The notes under the pieces: generated by a model
What the model was told of the DNA's origin: nothing
Seen by the model: only the letters and a program-made list of their open reading frames with translations
Databases searched by the model: none
Made by a program: the position numbers and the translations under genes
Shown here: positions 41,555 through 50,769 of the stretch, piece after piece
How the letters are laid out: every line of letters starts with the position of its first letter
How positions within the stretch are numbered: the stretch's first letter is position 1
Assembly (NCBI GenBank): GCA_963763475.1
Contig: CAVXOR010000002.1
Coordinates: forward strand, 124,001-188,000
Length of the DNA: 64,000 bases
Source: AC-32 sp963763475
GTDB taxonomy: Bacteria; Actinomycetota; Thermoleophilia; Gaiellales; Gaiellaceae
Direction of reading: 5' to 3'

Positions 41555-42916
41555 ATGGGTGTGAGGGCGATGCTCGAGGTAGAGGATCTGCGGGCGAGGT
41601 TCGCTGGTGCGCTGGTGGCGCCGGGAGATGCGAGCTACGACGAGGTCCGCCGAGTTCATAACGGTCTGGTGGACAAGCATCCGGCCTTGATTGTTCGCTG
41701 TGCGGGGGCCGACGACGTGGTAGCGGCGGTGCGGCTGGGGCGCGAGGCCGGTTTGGAGATTTCGGTTCGTGGTGGTGGCCATAACGTGGCCGGTAAGGCG
41801 GTAACGGACGGCGGCGTGATGATCGACCTGGCATTGCTGAAGCAGATCGAGGTTGATCCGGGGAGTCGCACGATCACTGCCGGAGGCGGGGTGACTTGGG
41901 GGGAACTGAACGAGGCTGCGCACGCGCATGGTCTCGCTACCACCGGCGGGCTGGTCTCGACGACTGGCATCGCCGGCCTGACCTTGGGCGGGGGGATCGG
42001 GTGGCTGCTGGGGAAGCATGGGCTGGCGATCGACAATTTGCTCTCCGCCGAGGTTGTTCTCGCCTCAGGTGAGGTGGTGCAAGCCAGTCAGGAGACCGAG
42101 CCGGATCTCTTTTGGGCGATTCGCGGTGGCGGCGGGAACTTCGGTGCTGTGACCGAGTTCTGTTACCGGGCTCACCCTTTGCGGACCGTGCTCGGCGGCG
42201 CCGCCGTCCATCCGCTCGCAGCAACAGCGGAGGTCTTCGCCTTCTACCGTGAGTACACGCAGTCGCTCCCCGACGACCTGAGCGCCTTCCTCGCCTTGCG
42301 GAGTGCACCGGACGGCTCGGGGACGAAGCTCTGCGGCGTAGCCGTCTGCCATGCCGGAGAGGACGAGCAGCAAGCCGAGGCCGAGGTCAAGCCGGTTCGG
42401 GAGTTCGGACCTCCAGCGATGGATCTAATCGAGCGGATCCCCTACCCGGTGGTCAACACGCTCCTCGACGATGCCTTCCAGAGAGGGTCCTTCAACTACT
42501 GGAAGTCCGCCTTCTTCACCGAACTGAACGAGCAGGTGGCCACGAAGCTGATCGACGCCTATCAGAACGCCCCGACCGCGCTCTGCTTCCTAGTCGTAGA
42601 GCACTTCCATGGAGCAGCGGTACGCGTCGATGCGTCCGCAACCGCCTTCCCGCACCGCCAAACAGGCTACGACTGCATCATCCTCTCGCAGTGGAGCGAC
42701 CCAGCCGAAACCGAAGCCGGGATCAGGTGGGCACAGGAGACCTACGAATCGCTTCGGCCCCACATGACCGATAGCGCCTACGTCAATTACCTCGACAACG
42801 ACGACGCCAGCAGAGTCCGAGCGGCATACGGCCCCAACTACGACCGCCTCACCCACCTGAAACGCAAATACGACCCGGACAACGCCTTCCGGCTCAACCA
42901 GAACATCATTCCCTGA
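41555..42916 (+). CDS. FAD-linked oxidoreductase, berberine-bridge (BBE) / 6-hydroxynicotine oxidase type
   Basis: A 453-residue flavoprotein from ATG 41555 (ribosome site AGGGAAGGGGG). The PP-type FAD domain runs over residues 30-200: VRCAGADDVVAAVRLGREAG, then SVRGGGHNVAG, in which the His is the usual 8-alpha covalent FAD site, and GGGIGWLLGKHGLAIDNL. The C-terminal BBE segment is NYLDNDDASRVRAAYGPNYD, then LKRKYDPDNAFRLNQNI. Such enzymes oxidise alcohols or amines with O2, and the substrate is open. GC and codon use resemble other accessory genes. It is separated from paralogue 3 by the inverted repeat. Confidence 0.9.
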   Translation: MGVRAMLEVEDLRARFAGALVAPGDASYDEVRRVHNGLVDKHPALIVRCAGADDVVAAVRLGREAGLEISVRGGGHNVAGKAVTDGGVMIDLALLKQIEVDPGSRTITAGGGVTWGELNEAAHAHGLATTGGLVSTTGIAGLTLGGGIGWLLGKHGLAIDNLLSAEVVLASGEVVQASQETEPDLFWAIRGGGGNFGAVTEFCYRAHPLRTVLGGAAVHPLAATAEVFAFYREYTQSLPDDLSAFLALRSAPDGSGTKLCGVAVCHAGEDEQQAEAEVKPVREFGPPAMDLIERIPYPVVNTLLDDAFQRGSFNYWKSAFFTELNEQVATKLIDAYQNAPTALCFLVVEHFHGAAVRVDASATAFPHRQTGYDCIILSQWSDPAETEAGIRWAQETYESLRPHMTDSAYVNYLDNDDASRVRAAYGPNYDRLTHLKRKYDPDNAFRLNQNIIP

Positions 42917-43385
42917 CAACTCGCGTCGCCTAAGAGCTAGCCACCGTCTGGGCCAGAGTTGCTCTACTCCGAGGTCAGTGACACGTGCCTGCAAGCGGTT
43001 CCGGCAACCCGGTCCGCGCTGAGTGCAAGCGGTTCGGCAACCGCCGCCCTCGGTTCACGGCCCTGAGCGAAGGTTGTCGCGGGTGCGGCTCGGCGAATCG
43101 TTTCCCGTCGCCTTCTACCGCCGACGATTGCTCGGATCGGGGTTACCCACGGAACACGTGCGTGCGGTGGTGCTGAAGGAATTCGGCTTGCGTACGGCTG
43201 AAGGGGCCGACGTTGAGTCCTTCGGATATGCCCCACGCATTGAGCACGTCAGCGTTCATATCGCTCGAGATCGAGCGGTCGTTATCGAGGCCGCGCCGAG
43301 GTTGGCTATCGCTCCAGCCAACTTCGTCTGACTGCTCGATCTCATGGCTTGACGCGGGCACCCGGAGCTCCTAGCGTCCTGCGCC
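42917..43385. other. 469-bp stretch with a short direct duplication, no clear gene
   Basis: TGCAAGCGGTTCCGGCAACC (42991-43010) is repeated with one base lost at 43023-43041. Frames on both strands across 43023-43361 have no ribosome site and no recognisable product. The string CTGGGCCAGAGTT near 42949 resembles half of the 26-bp repeat but is too short to count. Confidence 0.4.
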
Positions 43386-44018
43386 ATGAAGACCAGCGTC
43401 GTATGCGTCTCACATGCGACCGGCGCCGGTGGGAACGAGGTCGGGCGTCTCGTGGCCGAGCGCCTCGGCTTCCGTTACGTCGACGAGGATCTTGTCTCGC
43501 AGGCGGCGCTTCGGGGAGGCGTCGACCCCTCGGAGATCGCCGACGAGGAGCGGCGGAAGTCCTGGCTCGCACGCGTGCTCGACGACCTCGCAGTCGGAGG
43601 AGGCGAGGCCTGGGCCATGACCGGCTTCGGTTCCTACGGAGCCGTCGAGGTCGCGACGACGAGCGACGAGCTGCGTGCGTACATCCGCGAGGCGATCGAG
43701 GAGACCGCCGGACACGGGAAGGCGGTGATCGTGGCGCACGCGGCCTCTCATGCGCTGGCCGGTCGTCAGGATGCACTCCGCGTGCTCGTAACAGCGTCAG
43801 CGGCAACCCGTGCGGGCAGGGTCGCCGAGGCCGAGAAGCTGGACGAGACCCAAGCGGCAAGAGCGATCAAGGATGCGGACGCCGGCCGCGCCGACTACCT
43901 GAGGCGTTTCCATGCGGTTGAGCAGGAGCTGCCGACGCAGTACGACCTCGTCCTCAACACGGACCAGTTTTCGCCGGAGCAGGCGGCAGCGCTGATCTCG
44001 GAAGCCGCCTTGATTTAG
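43386..44018 (+). CDS. cytidylate-kinase-like P-loop protein
   Basis: A 210-residue protein from ATG 43386. The P-loop SHATGAGGNEVGRLVAERLG (residues 9-28) is followed by FRYVDEDLV, as in the cytidylate-kinase-like family (Cytidylate_kin2). Other landmarks are VIVAHAASHALAGR (strand before the LID), LRVLVTASAATRAGRV, and DAGRADYLRRFHAVEQELPT, a LID region with Arg residues, then YDLVLNTDQFS. It is probably a nucleotide or small-molecule kinase, not the essential Cmk, which has a different start motif. Confidence 0.82.
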   Translation: MKTSVVCVSHATGAGGNEVGRLVAERLGFRYVDEDLVSQAALRGGVDPSEIADEERRKSWLARVLDDLAVGGGEAWAMTGFGSYGAVEVATTSDELRAYIREAIEETAGHGKAVIVAHAASHALAGRQDALRVLVTASAATRAGRVAEAEKLDETQAARAIKDADAGRADYLRRFHAVEQELPTQYDLVLNTDQFSPEQAAALISEAALI

Positions 44019-44209
44019 ACCGTTCGGCGACCACGAACGTTCTTAGGAGTGGCCGTTTGTTCGATTAACCTTGTGGCTTGCGCGGGCTCAAGAGTGACGA
44101 GGTGGGTCGCCTTCGTACGCCATTCCGTTGGCACAGGAGATGAGCTCCAGAGTGCCCGTGCGGCGGCAGGTAGTAGTTGGATCGACTGGCAGGCGCGTCG
44201 GTCGCTTCC

Positions 44210-44870
44210 TCAGAACGGCCGCCTCGTGCTTTCTTTGCCCTGGGTGCTGCTTCCCTGGCGGAGACGGGGCAGCGCCCCGCCGAGAACCTGCAGTCTCTCA
44301 GCGTCGAGCTTCGCCGGTCGATCAAGGAGCCAGGGGAGGAGCTTGGTGCCGTGTACGTACATCACGTGTCGCTCTTCGTGTTCGCCCTGGGGGAAGTCGC
44401 CCCAGACAACGACCACCGACTGAACCCAGGGCCGCCGCCCCGTGAGGCTCTCGAACTGCTCCCCCAGCTCGGCAGCAGCAGCACGGGACGCAGCTCCAAG
44501 ATGATGGAATCGACCGGCGCGCAGGCGATCCTCGCCCGCGACAGCCCGTTGGCTGAGGCGCTTCGTGTCGAGCAGGAAGACCCCCGGGGCTCCGACTAGG
44601 ACGTGATCGAAATTGCCACGCTTGCTTGGGAGATCGTGCTCGCAGATCCACTGAGCGTCGAGGCCGCCGAGGGTCTCTTCCGTCAATTGCTCACCGATCG
44701 AGCCCCATAGCCACGGAAGCGCGTGAACGTCGCCAACGATCCAGCCGACGAGGGCCATCATCAGCGCTCCGCCGAAGAGGGCCGCGAAAACGAGTTCGGT
44801 GATCCCGTTCGTGAAGGCGATTACCGCAAGGGATCCGAAGGCGATGAGGGTGTGTCCGACCCAATCGCGC
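44210..44870 (-). CDS. NERD-domain membrane protein, 5' end truncated
   Basis: The frame ends at 44210 and encodes two hydrophobic segments (TLIAFGSLAVIAFTNGIT and LVFAALFGGALMMALVGWI), then a NERD (nuclease-related) domain: GEQLTEETLGGLDAQWICEH, NFDHVLVGAPGVFLLDTKRL. No start codon precedes the first helix; the frame continues rightwards only as antisense of the MMPL fragment. Homology therefore changes abruptly at about 44870, where the 5' end was probably lost. NERD domains carry a PD-(D/E)xK-like core (D ... LDTK here), so the nuclease core itself looks intact. Confidence 0.7.
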
Positions 44871-45227
44871 CAGATCCGCGAGGGATATGACCGCGGCCTG
44901 GAGACGCGAGAGGCGATCCGGCGCGGCATCACCCATTCAGCCGGCGTGATCACGAGTGCGGCGATCGTGATGGTTGCGGTCTTCTCGACCTTCGCCACGC
45001 TCTCGGTAGTCTCGAGTAAGCAACTCGGCGTCGGTCTCGCGGTCGCGATCTTCATCGACGCAACGATCGTGCGCGGGCTGCTCCTTCCGGCCGTGATGGG
45101 GTTGCTCGGTGAGCACAACTGGTACCTGCCGTCCTGGCTCGACCGGTTGCTTCCGCGGCATGAGCTCGAGCTGCCCGCGGCGGAGGAGCCGAAGCTCAGC
45201 GCACGTCCCGCCCGCGAGGCCGCCTAA
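44871..45227 (+). pseudogene. C-terminal fragment of an MMPL-family transporter
   Basis: IREGYDRGLETREAIRRGIT, SAGVITSAAIVMVAVFSTF, LGVGLAVAIFIDATIVRGLL and WYLPSWLDRLLPR are the last three transmembrane helices and tail of an MMPL/RND-type lipid or drug exporter. Only about 118 of the usual 700 or more residues remain. No start codon lies in front; the coding match begins at 44871, abutting the NERD gene's lost 5' end. The stop is TAA 45225-45227, followed by its own terminator. Confidence 0.75.
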
Positions 45228-45244
45228 CCAAACTCCTGCCCACA

Positions 45245-45270
45245 GCGGCCGCCCCTCCGGGGGCGGCCGC
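45245..45270 (+). terminator. 11-bp hairpin terminator after the MMPL fragment
   Basis: Arms GCGGCCGCCCC (45245-45255) and GGGGCGGCCGC (45260-45270) with loop TCCG, 18 bp past the stop. Its survival shows that the fragment kept its native 3' end. Confidence 0.7.
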
Positions 45271-45292
45271 CCGACCACCCACGGAGACCCTG

Positions 45293-45544
45293 ATGAACCC
45301 GACCGAACCCATCATGGAACGCCTTCGCCAGCTCGTGCTGGAGCGCCAACAGCTTCGAGACCGCGGCGCATCCCGCCAGGAGCTCGAAGCGAACCGGAGG
45401 GCGATTGACGAAGAGCAATGGCGTCTGTCAAGAGCCGCTATCGAGATGCACGCGAGCCACGACGAGGTTGAGGTCGCCTTCGACAGTCAAGCGGGTCGCT
45501 TCCGCGACGCCGTCGATCACTTCGTAGAGAGGAAGGCCTCATGA
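45293..45544 (+). CDS. small helical hypothetical protein
   Basis: An 83-residue protein from ATG 45293 with ribosome site GGAGACCCTG. It is mostly amphipathic helix: MERLRQLVLERQQLRDRGAS, then ELEANRRAIDEEQWRLSRAA, and FRDAVDHFVERKAS. It is charged throughout and has no Cys. Its stop overlaps the next start as ATGA. No family is recognised. Confidence 0.65.
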   Translation: MNPTEPIMERLRQLVLERQQLRDRGASRQELEANRRAIDEEQWRLSRAAIEMHASHDEVEVAFDSQAGRFRDAVDHFVERKAS

Positions 45545-45948
45545 CCACCACCGCGGCAGTCGTCGTGCGACCCGTGCGGGAACGCCGTCAGCTCGTCGAG
45601 GAACTCCTCGCTGTGCCGGCCGCGAACAAGCTTGACGCCGAACCCGCTTTGCCTTTCGCCGGGCGCCGGAGCGGCGCCAGACGTCGCGCCCCTGACGGCG
45701 CTCGGGGTGAGCCTTGGGCCGGCTCTAGTCCCAGGACCACCCGCCGCGCTCGGGCGCGCGGTCAGGTGCTGTCGTTCTTAATGCCATTTCCAACCGCCGT
45801 TCACCGCTGCCGTCAAGACGACGGATGCGGCGCAGACGACCCGAAACAAAAACAAGCGACTCACGAGATCTCCAATCGGGTGACGACACTCAGCATGCCG
45901 GGATTGGTGCAGAAGGTCAAGGATCGGCAGTCACCCCCGGTCACTTGA
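45541..45948 (+). CDS. doubtful ORF coupled to the upstream gene
   Basis: It begins at ATG 45541, overlapping the previous stop as ATGA, and its first 35 residues (VVRPVRERRQLVEELLAVPA) look like protein. From about 45665 on, the product is Arg/Ser-rich low-quality sequence to 45948, so the original 3' end was probably lost or shifted. Treat as a damaged gene or short peptide. Confidence 0.3.
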   Translation: MTTTAAVVVRPVRERRQLVEELLAVPAANKLDAEPALPFAGRRSGARRRAPDGARGEPWAGSSPRTTRRARARGQVLSFLMPFPTAVHRCRQDDGCGADDPKQKQATHEISNRVTTLSMPGLVQKVKDRQSPPVT

Positions 45949-47158
45949 GGGCCATCCTCTCCCCAAGGTGCTGCCGCACGGCGGTCGCCAAGACGCCGGT
46001 GACCACGAAGACGCCTGATGCCCCGATGAGGAAGACGACGCGTGGCGACCAGATGTCCAGCAGCATGCCGCTGATCAGGTAGGCAACGGTGCTGCCTGCG
46101 AACCCGGCCGTGAACGCGACTCCGAAGGTCCTGCCAAGCAACTGGCGTGGGACGATGCGCTGGATGAGCGTCTCGATACCGATATTCGCACCACCGTTAC
46201 CGATGCCGGCAACGACTTGCCCGACCGCGGCGACGATCAGACCGGGGGCGAGCCCTGTCAGCAGGATCCCGGTGCCACTGACCAACCAGCCGAGCACGAA
46301 CAACGCTCCCGCTGACCACCCGAACGGCCGAACGGACAGTCCGGCGGAGGTGGCGACCATGCCGGCCCCGTAGGCCGCGCTGAGCAGACCGAAGGCAAGC
46401 GCGCCCGCACCGAACGTGTCACGCACGAGGAAGACCAGAGCGACGTTGTCCATCGCCGCGAAGGCGACCGCGAAAAAGAGCCCGAGTGCAACTGTCCGCA
46501 CGGCGGGCGTCTGCCAGGCGAAGCGCAAGCCGTCCCTTGCGGTAGCTACGAACCCGCGACCTTCCTCGCTGTTGCTTTCGGCGCGAAGCGGCGGCAGCCG
46601 CGTCAGGATCGCGGCAGAGATCAGGAACGACGCGGTATTCGCCCCGAGGGCGCCGCTCGGCCCGAGTGCTACGACGATCAATCCGCCGGCCATCGGGCCA
46701 ACCGCAAGCTGAAGGTTGAACGCGGTCCCGAGAAGGGCGTTTGCCTGCAGGAGTTCATCGCGCGACACGAGGGCCGGGAGCGCACTCCGGCCGGCCGGTG
46801 CAAACACCGTGTCGACGCAGGACGAGGTGCCTGCAAGCGCGAGCAGGAAGGCTAAGGATGGGGTCGTCAGCGCGATGACGCCAAAGATCGCTGCGTTGAC
46901 TACGTCGCAGCCGATCATCAGCGAGCGCTGCTCGACCCGGTCGGCAATCGTGCCCGCGACCGGCCCGAAGAACCGCGGCACGGCTTGGACGAGCAGCAGC
47001 ATCCCGACGGCGAAGCCGCTCCCCTCGCGGTTGTGCACCAGAAGGACGAGCGCGACGAAGGCGACGCCATCGCCGACGTTGGAAAAGGTTCGCGCTAACC
47101 AGAGCCGCCGGAAGCGCGGAGATGATCGCAGCAGGTTCCGTTTGACGGCTCTATCCAC
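45941..47158 (-). CDS. MFS transporter (enterobactin-exporter/MFS_3-like)
   Basis: A 405-residue protein with about 12 hydrophobic segments, starting at GTG 47156-47158. The N-terminal part SPRFRRLWLARTFSNVGDGV is characteristic of MFS_3-type exporters (S-x-x-F-R-x-L-W). The loop after helix 2-3 is GPVAGTIADRVEQRSLMI (GxLaDRxxRR-like), and the second half has IVPRQLLGRTFG and SGMLLDIWSPRVVF. The substrate is unknown; such pumps export siderophores, macrolides or other small molecules. It is divergent from the histidine kinase gene at 47346 (188-bp gap). Confidence 0.85.
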   Translation of the reverse strand: MDRAVKRNLLRSSPRFRRLWLARTFSNVGDGVAFVALVLLVHNREGSGFAVGMLLLVQAVPRFFGPVAGTIADRVEQRSLMIGCDVVNAAIFGVIALTTPSLAFLLALAGTSSCVDTVFAPAGRSALPALVSRDELLQANALLGTAFNLQLAVGPMAGGLIVVALGPSGALGANTASFLISAAILTRLPPLRAESNSEEGRGFVATARDGLRFAWQTPAVRTVALGLFFAVAFAAMDNVALVFLVRDTFGAGALAFGLLSAAYGAGMVATSAGLSVRPFGWSAGALFVLGWLVSGTGILLTGLAPGLIVAAVGQVVAGIGNGGANIGIETLIQRIVPRQLLGRTFGVAFTAGFAGSTVAYLISGMLLDIWSPRVVFLIGASGVFVVTGVLATAVRQHLGERMALK

Positions 47159-47345
47159 TGGTGGCGAAGCGCGCGTTCGCTCCTTGGTGTTCCTTGCTGG
47201 CCGCGGCAGCGCAGCCTATTCGACCGCGATGTGCTGCTCTATAGTCGGTCGGGAGCGACGACCGGCGCCAAAGCGCTTCTTGCCGCAGCACATCTACCAG
47301 GAACCGCCGGGAGGCCCGAAGATCGGCACGGGGACAACAAGAGCC

Positions 47346-48785
47346 GTGGATCGCGCAGCGCGACGTCCGGCGTTGAGCGCGCTCCGGGACCGGCTACACA
47401 TCCCGAGCGACGTCCCGCTCGCAACGGTGCCGGTTACCGTGGCCGGGCAGGCGCTCGTCCTCGCAGCGGTCTATGTCTTGTCGACGAGCGGCATCGACGT
47501 TTCTCTAGTCGTCGGCTCGGTGGCGCTTCTCGGCGCGGCCTTGCTAGCTGAGGCCTTTCCAGTGCCGATCGAGGGAGTCGCCGCTGGGCGAACTTCGCTT
47601 GCGAGCATCTTCATCGTCGGAACGGGTGTCATCTACGGGTGGCCAGCGGCGAGCATCGTCGGTTCCCTCACGATGGCCCTTGTAGAGACGGCTCATCGGC
47701 GCCCACCGAGGAAGGTGCTGTTCAACACCGGCCTCTACGCGCTCGCGGCGGGTGCGGCTGGGGCGGTTGCCGCGCCGATCGGGGGTCAGGGCCTGGGAGC
47801 ACTCGTGCTCGCCGCAGCGGCCGCGTCGACCGCCTTCTACCTCGTCGACATCACGCTCCTGTCGGCCGTGCTCGCGGAGGCGACGTCCCAGCCGTTCCTG
47901 CGCGTCTACGCCCGGTCGACCTACTCGACCGCGGCGCCGTTCATGATCATGGCGTCGCTCGCGGCGATCCTCGTAGTCCTCTGGGACCAATCACCCTTCA
48001 TCAGCGTGGCCTTGACTGCGCCACTCGTCGCGATCGCGCTGTACGAGCGGCGCGTGCACTCGGCGCTCCAGCGCCTCCGTGAGCTCGACCGCCTCAAGAA
48101 CGAGTTCATCGCGATCGTGTCTCACGAGCTGCGGACCCCGATCGCGTCGGTCTATGGAGCTGCGATGACCCTTCAGCAGAGAGAACTCGAGCCCGTTCAC
48201 CGCAACGCGCTGCTGTCGGTGGTCTTCTCCGAGTCCGCCCGCCTCGCGCGGTTGGTTGATCAGGTCGTATGGGCGAGCCGCTTCGAGGCCGGCCATGCGC
48301 GTCTGAAGCTCGAGGAGTGCGAGCCGGCGCCGCTCGTCGAGCAGGTGATCGAGGCGGCGCGGTTACACCTGCCGGCGGCGCTGTCGATCGAACTCGAGCC
48401 TGTGACTGCGGTGCCGAAGGTCCTCGCCGATCCCGAGCGCGTCAGGCAAGTCCTCGTCAACCTTCTCGACAACGCCGTCAAGTTCTCGCCCGATGGTGGA
48501 CGGATCAACGTCGCGGTCAAGGCCTCGAACGGCAGCGTCAGATTTGCCGTGGCTGACCAAGGGATAGGCATTCCGCCTGATGAGCAGGCGCGAATCTTCG
48601 AAAAGTTCCACCGGCTCGACCCGCACCTGACCCGAGGGGTCGGCGGCACCGGGCTTGGTTTGTTCATTTGCCAAGAGCTTGTGCACGAGATGGAGGGTCG
48701 GATCTGGGTACAGCCTGGGGCGCATCGAGGATCGACGTTCGTGTTCGAGCTTCCTGCCGCGCGACCGAGCACTGATCGCACCTGA
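47346..48785 (+). CDS. membrane sensor histidine kinase (orphan)
   Basis: A 479-residue protein from GTG 47346. Residues 25-235 hold about six or seven hydrophobic segments (for example VTVAGQALVLAAVYVLSTSG, AAPFMIMASLAAILVVLWD), forming a membrane sensor module with little outside sequence. The HisKA box is FIAIVSHELRTPIASVYG. The ATPase boxes are VLVNLLDNAVKFSPDGG (N), VADQGIGIPPDEQARIFEKF (G1/F) and GTGLGLFICQELV (G2). No response regulator gene is adjacent; the divergent MFS gene is the nearest possible target. The long open frame upstream of the GTG is not protein-like. Confidence 0.88.
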   Translation: MDRAARRPALSALRDRLHIPSDVPLATVPVTVAGQALVLAAVYVLSTSGIDVSLVVGSVALLGAALLAEAFPVPIEGVAAGRTSLASIFIVGTGVIYGWPAASIVGSLTMALVETAHRRPPRKVLFNTGLYALAAGAAGAVAAPIGGQGLGALVLAAAAASTAFYLVDITLLSAVLAEATSQPFLRVYARSTYSTAAPFMIMASLAAILVVLWDQSPFISVALTAPLVAIALYERRVHSALQRLRELDRLKNEFIAIVSHELRTPIASVYGAAMTLQQRELEPVHRNALLSVVFSESARLARLVDQVVWASRFEAGHARLKLEECEPAPLVEQVIEAARLHLPAALSIELEPVTAVPKVLADPERVRQVLVNLLDNAVKFSPDGGRINVAVKASNGSVRFAVADQGIGIPPDEQARIFEKFHRLDPHLTRGVGGTGLGLFICQELVHEMEGRIWVQPGAHRGSTFVFELPAARPSTDRT

Positions 48786-48914
48786 CTGGGAGTTGCGCTG
48801 CGCTGACGAGCGTGTTCCGCAAGCTCAATATCGCTTCGCGGGGTGGCGGCGAAGCGCTCGCTGGCGACTATGCGGTTCGGTATAGGGACGGCGCTGGCTG
48901 ACTACTCCGGATGA

Positions 48915-49142
48915 CTGCTCCCGCCGGGTTTCCTATTTAGGCTCGAGACAGAGGACGGTGCGCCGGCCGAGCCGTCGACCCTGTCGAGCGTCGTTCCGGA
49001 CTGGAGCGCCGGCGACAGTACTCATCTCGGCACGAGGACGCTGCGCGCGATCGTTGTCCGAGATGACCACGCGGACCGACCGCAGGTCTTGGTCGTGGAC
49101 GACGCGAGGGACTTGGGCTCGTCTGAGAAGCGTTGCGCCTGA
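48915..49142 (+). CDS. small hypothetical protein with damaged start
   Basis: The frame from CTG 48915 to TGA 49140-49142 reads naturally: PPGFLFRLETEDGAPAEP, STLSSVVPDWSAGDSTHLG, RAIVVRDDHADRPQVLVVDD. It looks like a small beta-rich protein, but no ATG/GTG is in frame; an ATG at 48911 is one base out of phase, suggesting an indel right at the start. The region between 48786 and 48911 is otherwise empty. Confidence 0.45.
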   Translation: MLPPGFLFRLETEDGAPAEPSTLSSVVPDWSAGDSTHLGTRTLRAIVVRDDHADRPQVLVVDDARDLGSSEKRCA

Positions 49143-49228
49143 GCGGGGAGCGCTCTCCCTCGAATGAGGGATTCCCGGCCCTGCGGCATCGACCTAGGCT
49201 CCGAACGAAGGGGAGGGGCTGCGGCGCC

Positions 49229-49426
49229 TTGACCAGTTGGGCCGAAAATCGACAGGAGTACGAGCGGTTAGAGCCCTACGCGTTCTGCCTCGCGTGCGGC
49301 AATCCACTACCTGAGTCGCTTTTTCGCCTCGGCTCGCTCCGCTGTAGCGCCTGCCGCTGCTCGAATGAGCGCCTGGACGAGAACCTCGTCGAGCGCGGGC
49401 TGGCGCACGGTGCGCCGCTCCACTAG
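49229..49426 (+). CDS. small treble-clef/zinc-ribbon-like protein
   Basis: A 65-residue protein with probable TTG start at 49229, after AAGGGGAGGGG (spacing a bit long). It has CLACGNPLPESLFRLGSLRC and CSACRCSNERLDENL nearby: two CxxC pairs about 20 residues apart, with Glu/Leu-rich flanks. Probably a zinc-binding adaptor or DNA-associated small protein. Confidence 0.5.
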   Translation: MTSWAENRQEYERLEPYAFCLACGNPLPESLFRLGSLRCSACRCSNERLDENLVERGLAHGAPLH

Positions 49427-49690
49427 CGCCTGAACCCGCCAGGGAGCCCGGGCTGCGTTGGTGCTACCCCCAAATCGCTGGGCTGCAGCCTCACCTCGCT
49501 CAGCGGTAGCGCACCGAGATCTTCGCGCTCGCCGCTCGTGAGGCTGAGGCGAGATTGCCACCGTGGCTACGACCTACTAAAAGAGGATCCGCAGCGCGAG
49601 CTGCGGCGGGCAACCGCTCCCGAGCAGGTGCCGGGCTTGCCCGAGGTCTGCCCGAGAGGCAGCGAGCTCGTCCGCTTCCGCCCGGCAGTA

Positions 49691-50349
49691 ACCCAGTTGA
49701 CGAAACTGCTCTTGTCGCCACCGGAAGACATCAGGGGGCGGTCGGAAGGGTTCTCGCCGCAGTCGCGACCGCGCTGCCCGAGTCGCGGATCCCAATCGTG
49801 GCGATCATCGGGGCCGAGCGCGGCTCGAAAGATGTCGCGGTCGGTGCGATCATCGGGGCGCCGCTCCTGCTCGCGACGATGGCGATGGCGCTCGTCGCCG
49901 TCGCCGCGCTGCTCTACCGCGGCCGCCGGCCGCAGGAGCTGTCGCTCGACGTCTACTTCCGACCCGACCCTCGAGCGCGACCTCGCCTTCGGCTGCTTCG
50001 CCATCGGGCTTGCGGTCGGGCTCGGCGCGCCCAAAGCGCTCCAGATCGCGGCGGCCGTCGCGCTCGTCGCGGCGTACGTCCTCTACGTCGCGTGGACGCT
50101 CCGGCAAGCGGGCCGGTCGAGTCCGGAGAGGCCCTGAAGCCGCTGATGATGGACACCACCCGGGGCGATCCCCGGATGGTCGACTGTCATCGTGCAGCTC
50201 GTCGTCGCGCTCGGCACGATCGTCGGCGGCGCGCACATCTTCGTCGAGCAGCGCCTCCACGTTGCCGACAGCGCCGGCCGCGAGCCGCTCGTGCTCTCGC
50301 TGGTGCTCGCGCCGTTCGCGACCGAGTTGCCCGAGAAGGCGAACAGCTT
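49691..50349 (+). pseudogene. decayed Ca/Na exchanger-type (CaCA) transporter
   Basis: Frames pieced together give VDETALVATGRHQGAVGRVL, AAVATALPESRIPIVAIIGA (the alpha-1 motif with the aT-x-LPE signature), AIIGAPLLLATMAMALVA, then after a frame change near 49965 LERDLAFGCFAIGLAVGLGA, and after another near 50190 IVQLVVALGTIVGGAHIFVE and LVLSLVLAPFATELPEKANS (the alpha-2 motif). At least two frameshifts and loss of both ends. Homology stops at 50349, where an unrelated inverted fragment begins. Confidence 0.7.
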
Positions 50350-50454
50350 CAGCACGAGGCGCAGGCCGATCCGCTCGCTCAGCTCGGCGCTCAGAGCGAG
50401 CGCCGCGGCGCTGTCTGCGTCATCCGTGAGGGCACATACCAATGTTCCCCGCAT
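50350..50454 (-). pseudogene. N-terminal fragment of a UspA-like stress protein gene
   Basis: ATG 50452-50454 with ribosome site GAGAGGAGGACGC opens MRGTLVCALTDDADSAAALA, then LSAELSERIGLRLVL: the first strand and helix of a universal-stress (UspA) domain. After 35 codons the match ends at 50350, tail-to-tail with the decayed exchanger gene. The rest of the frame leftwards is antisense sequence. Confidence 0.6.
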
Positions 50455-50769
50455 GCGTCCTCCTCTCGTGGTCGTCCAGCCAAGGTCCACGCTCCTCGCG
50501 CCGCGCGGCCATCGGGGCACAACCCGAGTCTCCGACCTCGCGCCACATGCGAGGCAGGGCGGGTCTACGCTGGCCGCGACCGTGCAAGGCGCTGACACAG
50601 GGCAGCGGGCGCACCACAGTGCGATCCAGCCGCCCCACCCGCGCGCGCCAGGTGCGCCAGTCGACTTGGCGGCCAGGCGGCGTTGGGCAATCTTCAGCCG
50701 ATGTCGGCATCCGAGGGCGTATCGAAGACCAAGGCCCCAGGACTAGCGATACGTGGCCTTACCGAGAAG
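50455..50769. other. 315-bp non-coding stretch left of the tRNA gene
   Basis: Only Arg/Pro-rich shadow frames on both strands. It holds the presumed promoter of the UspA fragment and the sequence next to the tRNA 3' end. No copy of the 26-bp repeat is present. Confidence 0.5.

Noticed and set aside
42949..42961. Twentieth copy of the 26-bp repeat
   Set aside because: Only CTGGGCCAGAGTT resembles the right half; the rest does not align.
45660..45948. C-terminal part of the ORF at 45541 as real protein
   Set aside because: Arg/Ser-rich sequence without structure and overlap with the MFS gene's end; only the coupled start looks genuine.
46716..47345. Long N-terminal extension of the histidine kinase
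   Set aside because: It is antisense of the MFS gene and low-complexity; GTG 47346 gives a normal membrane sensor start.
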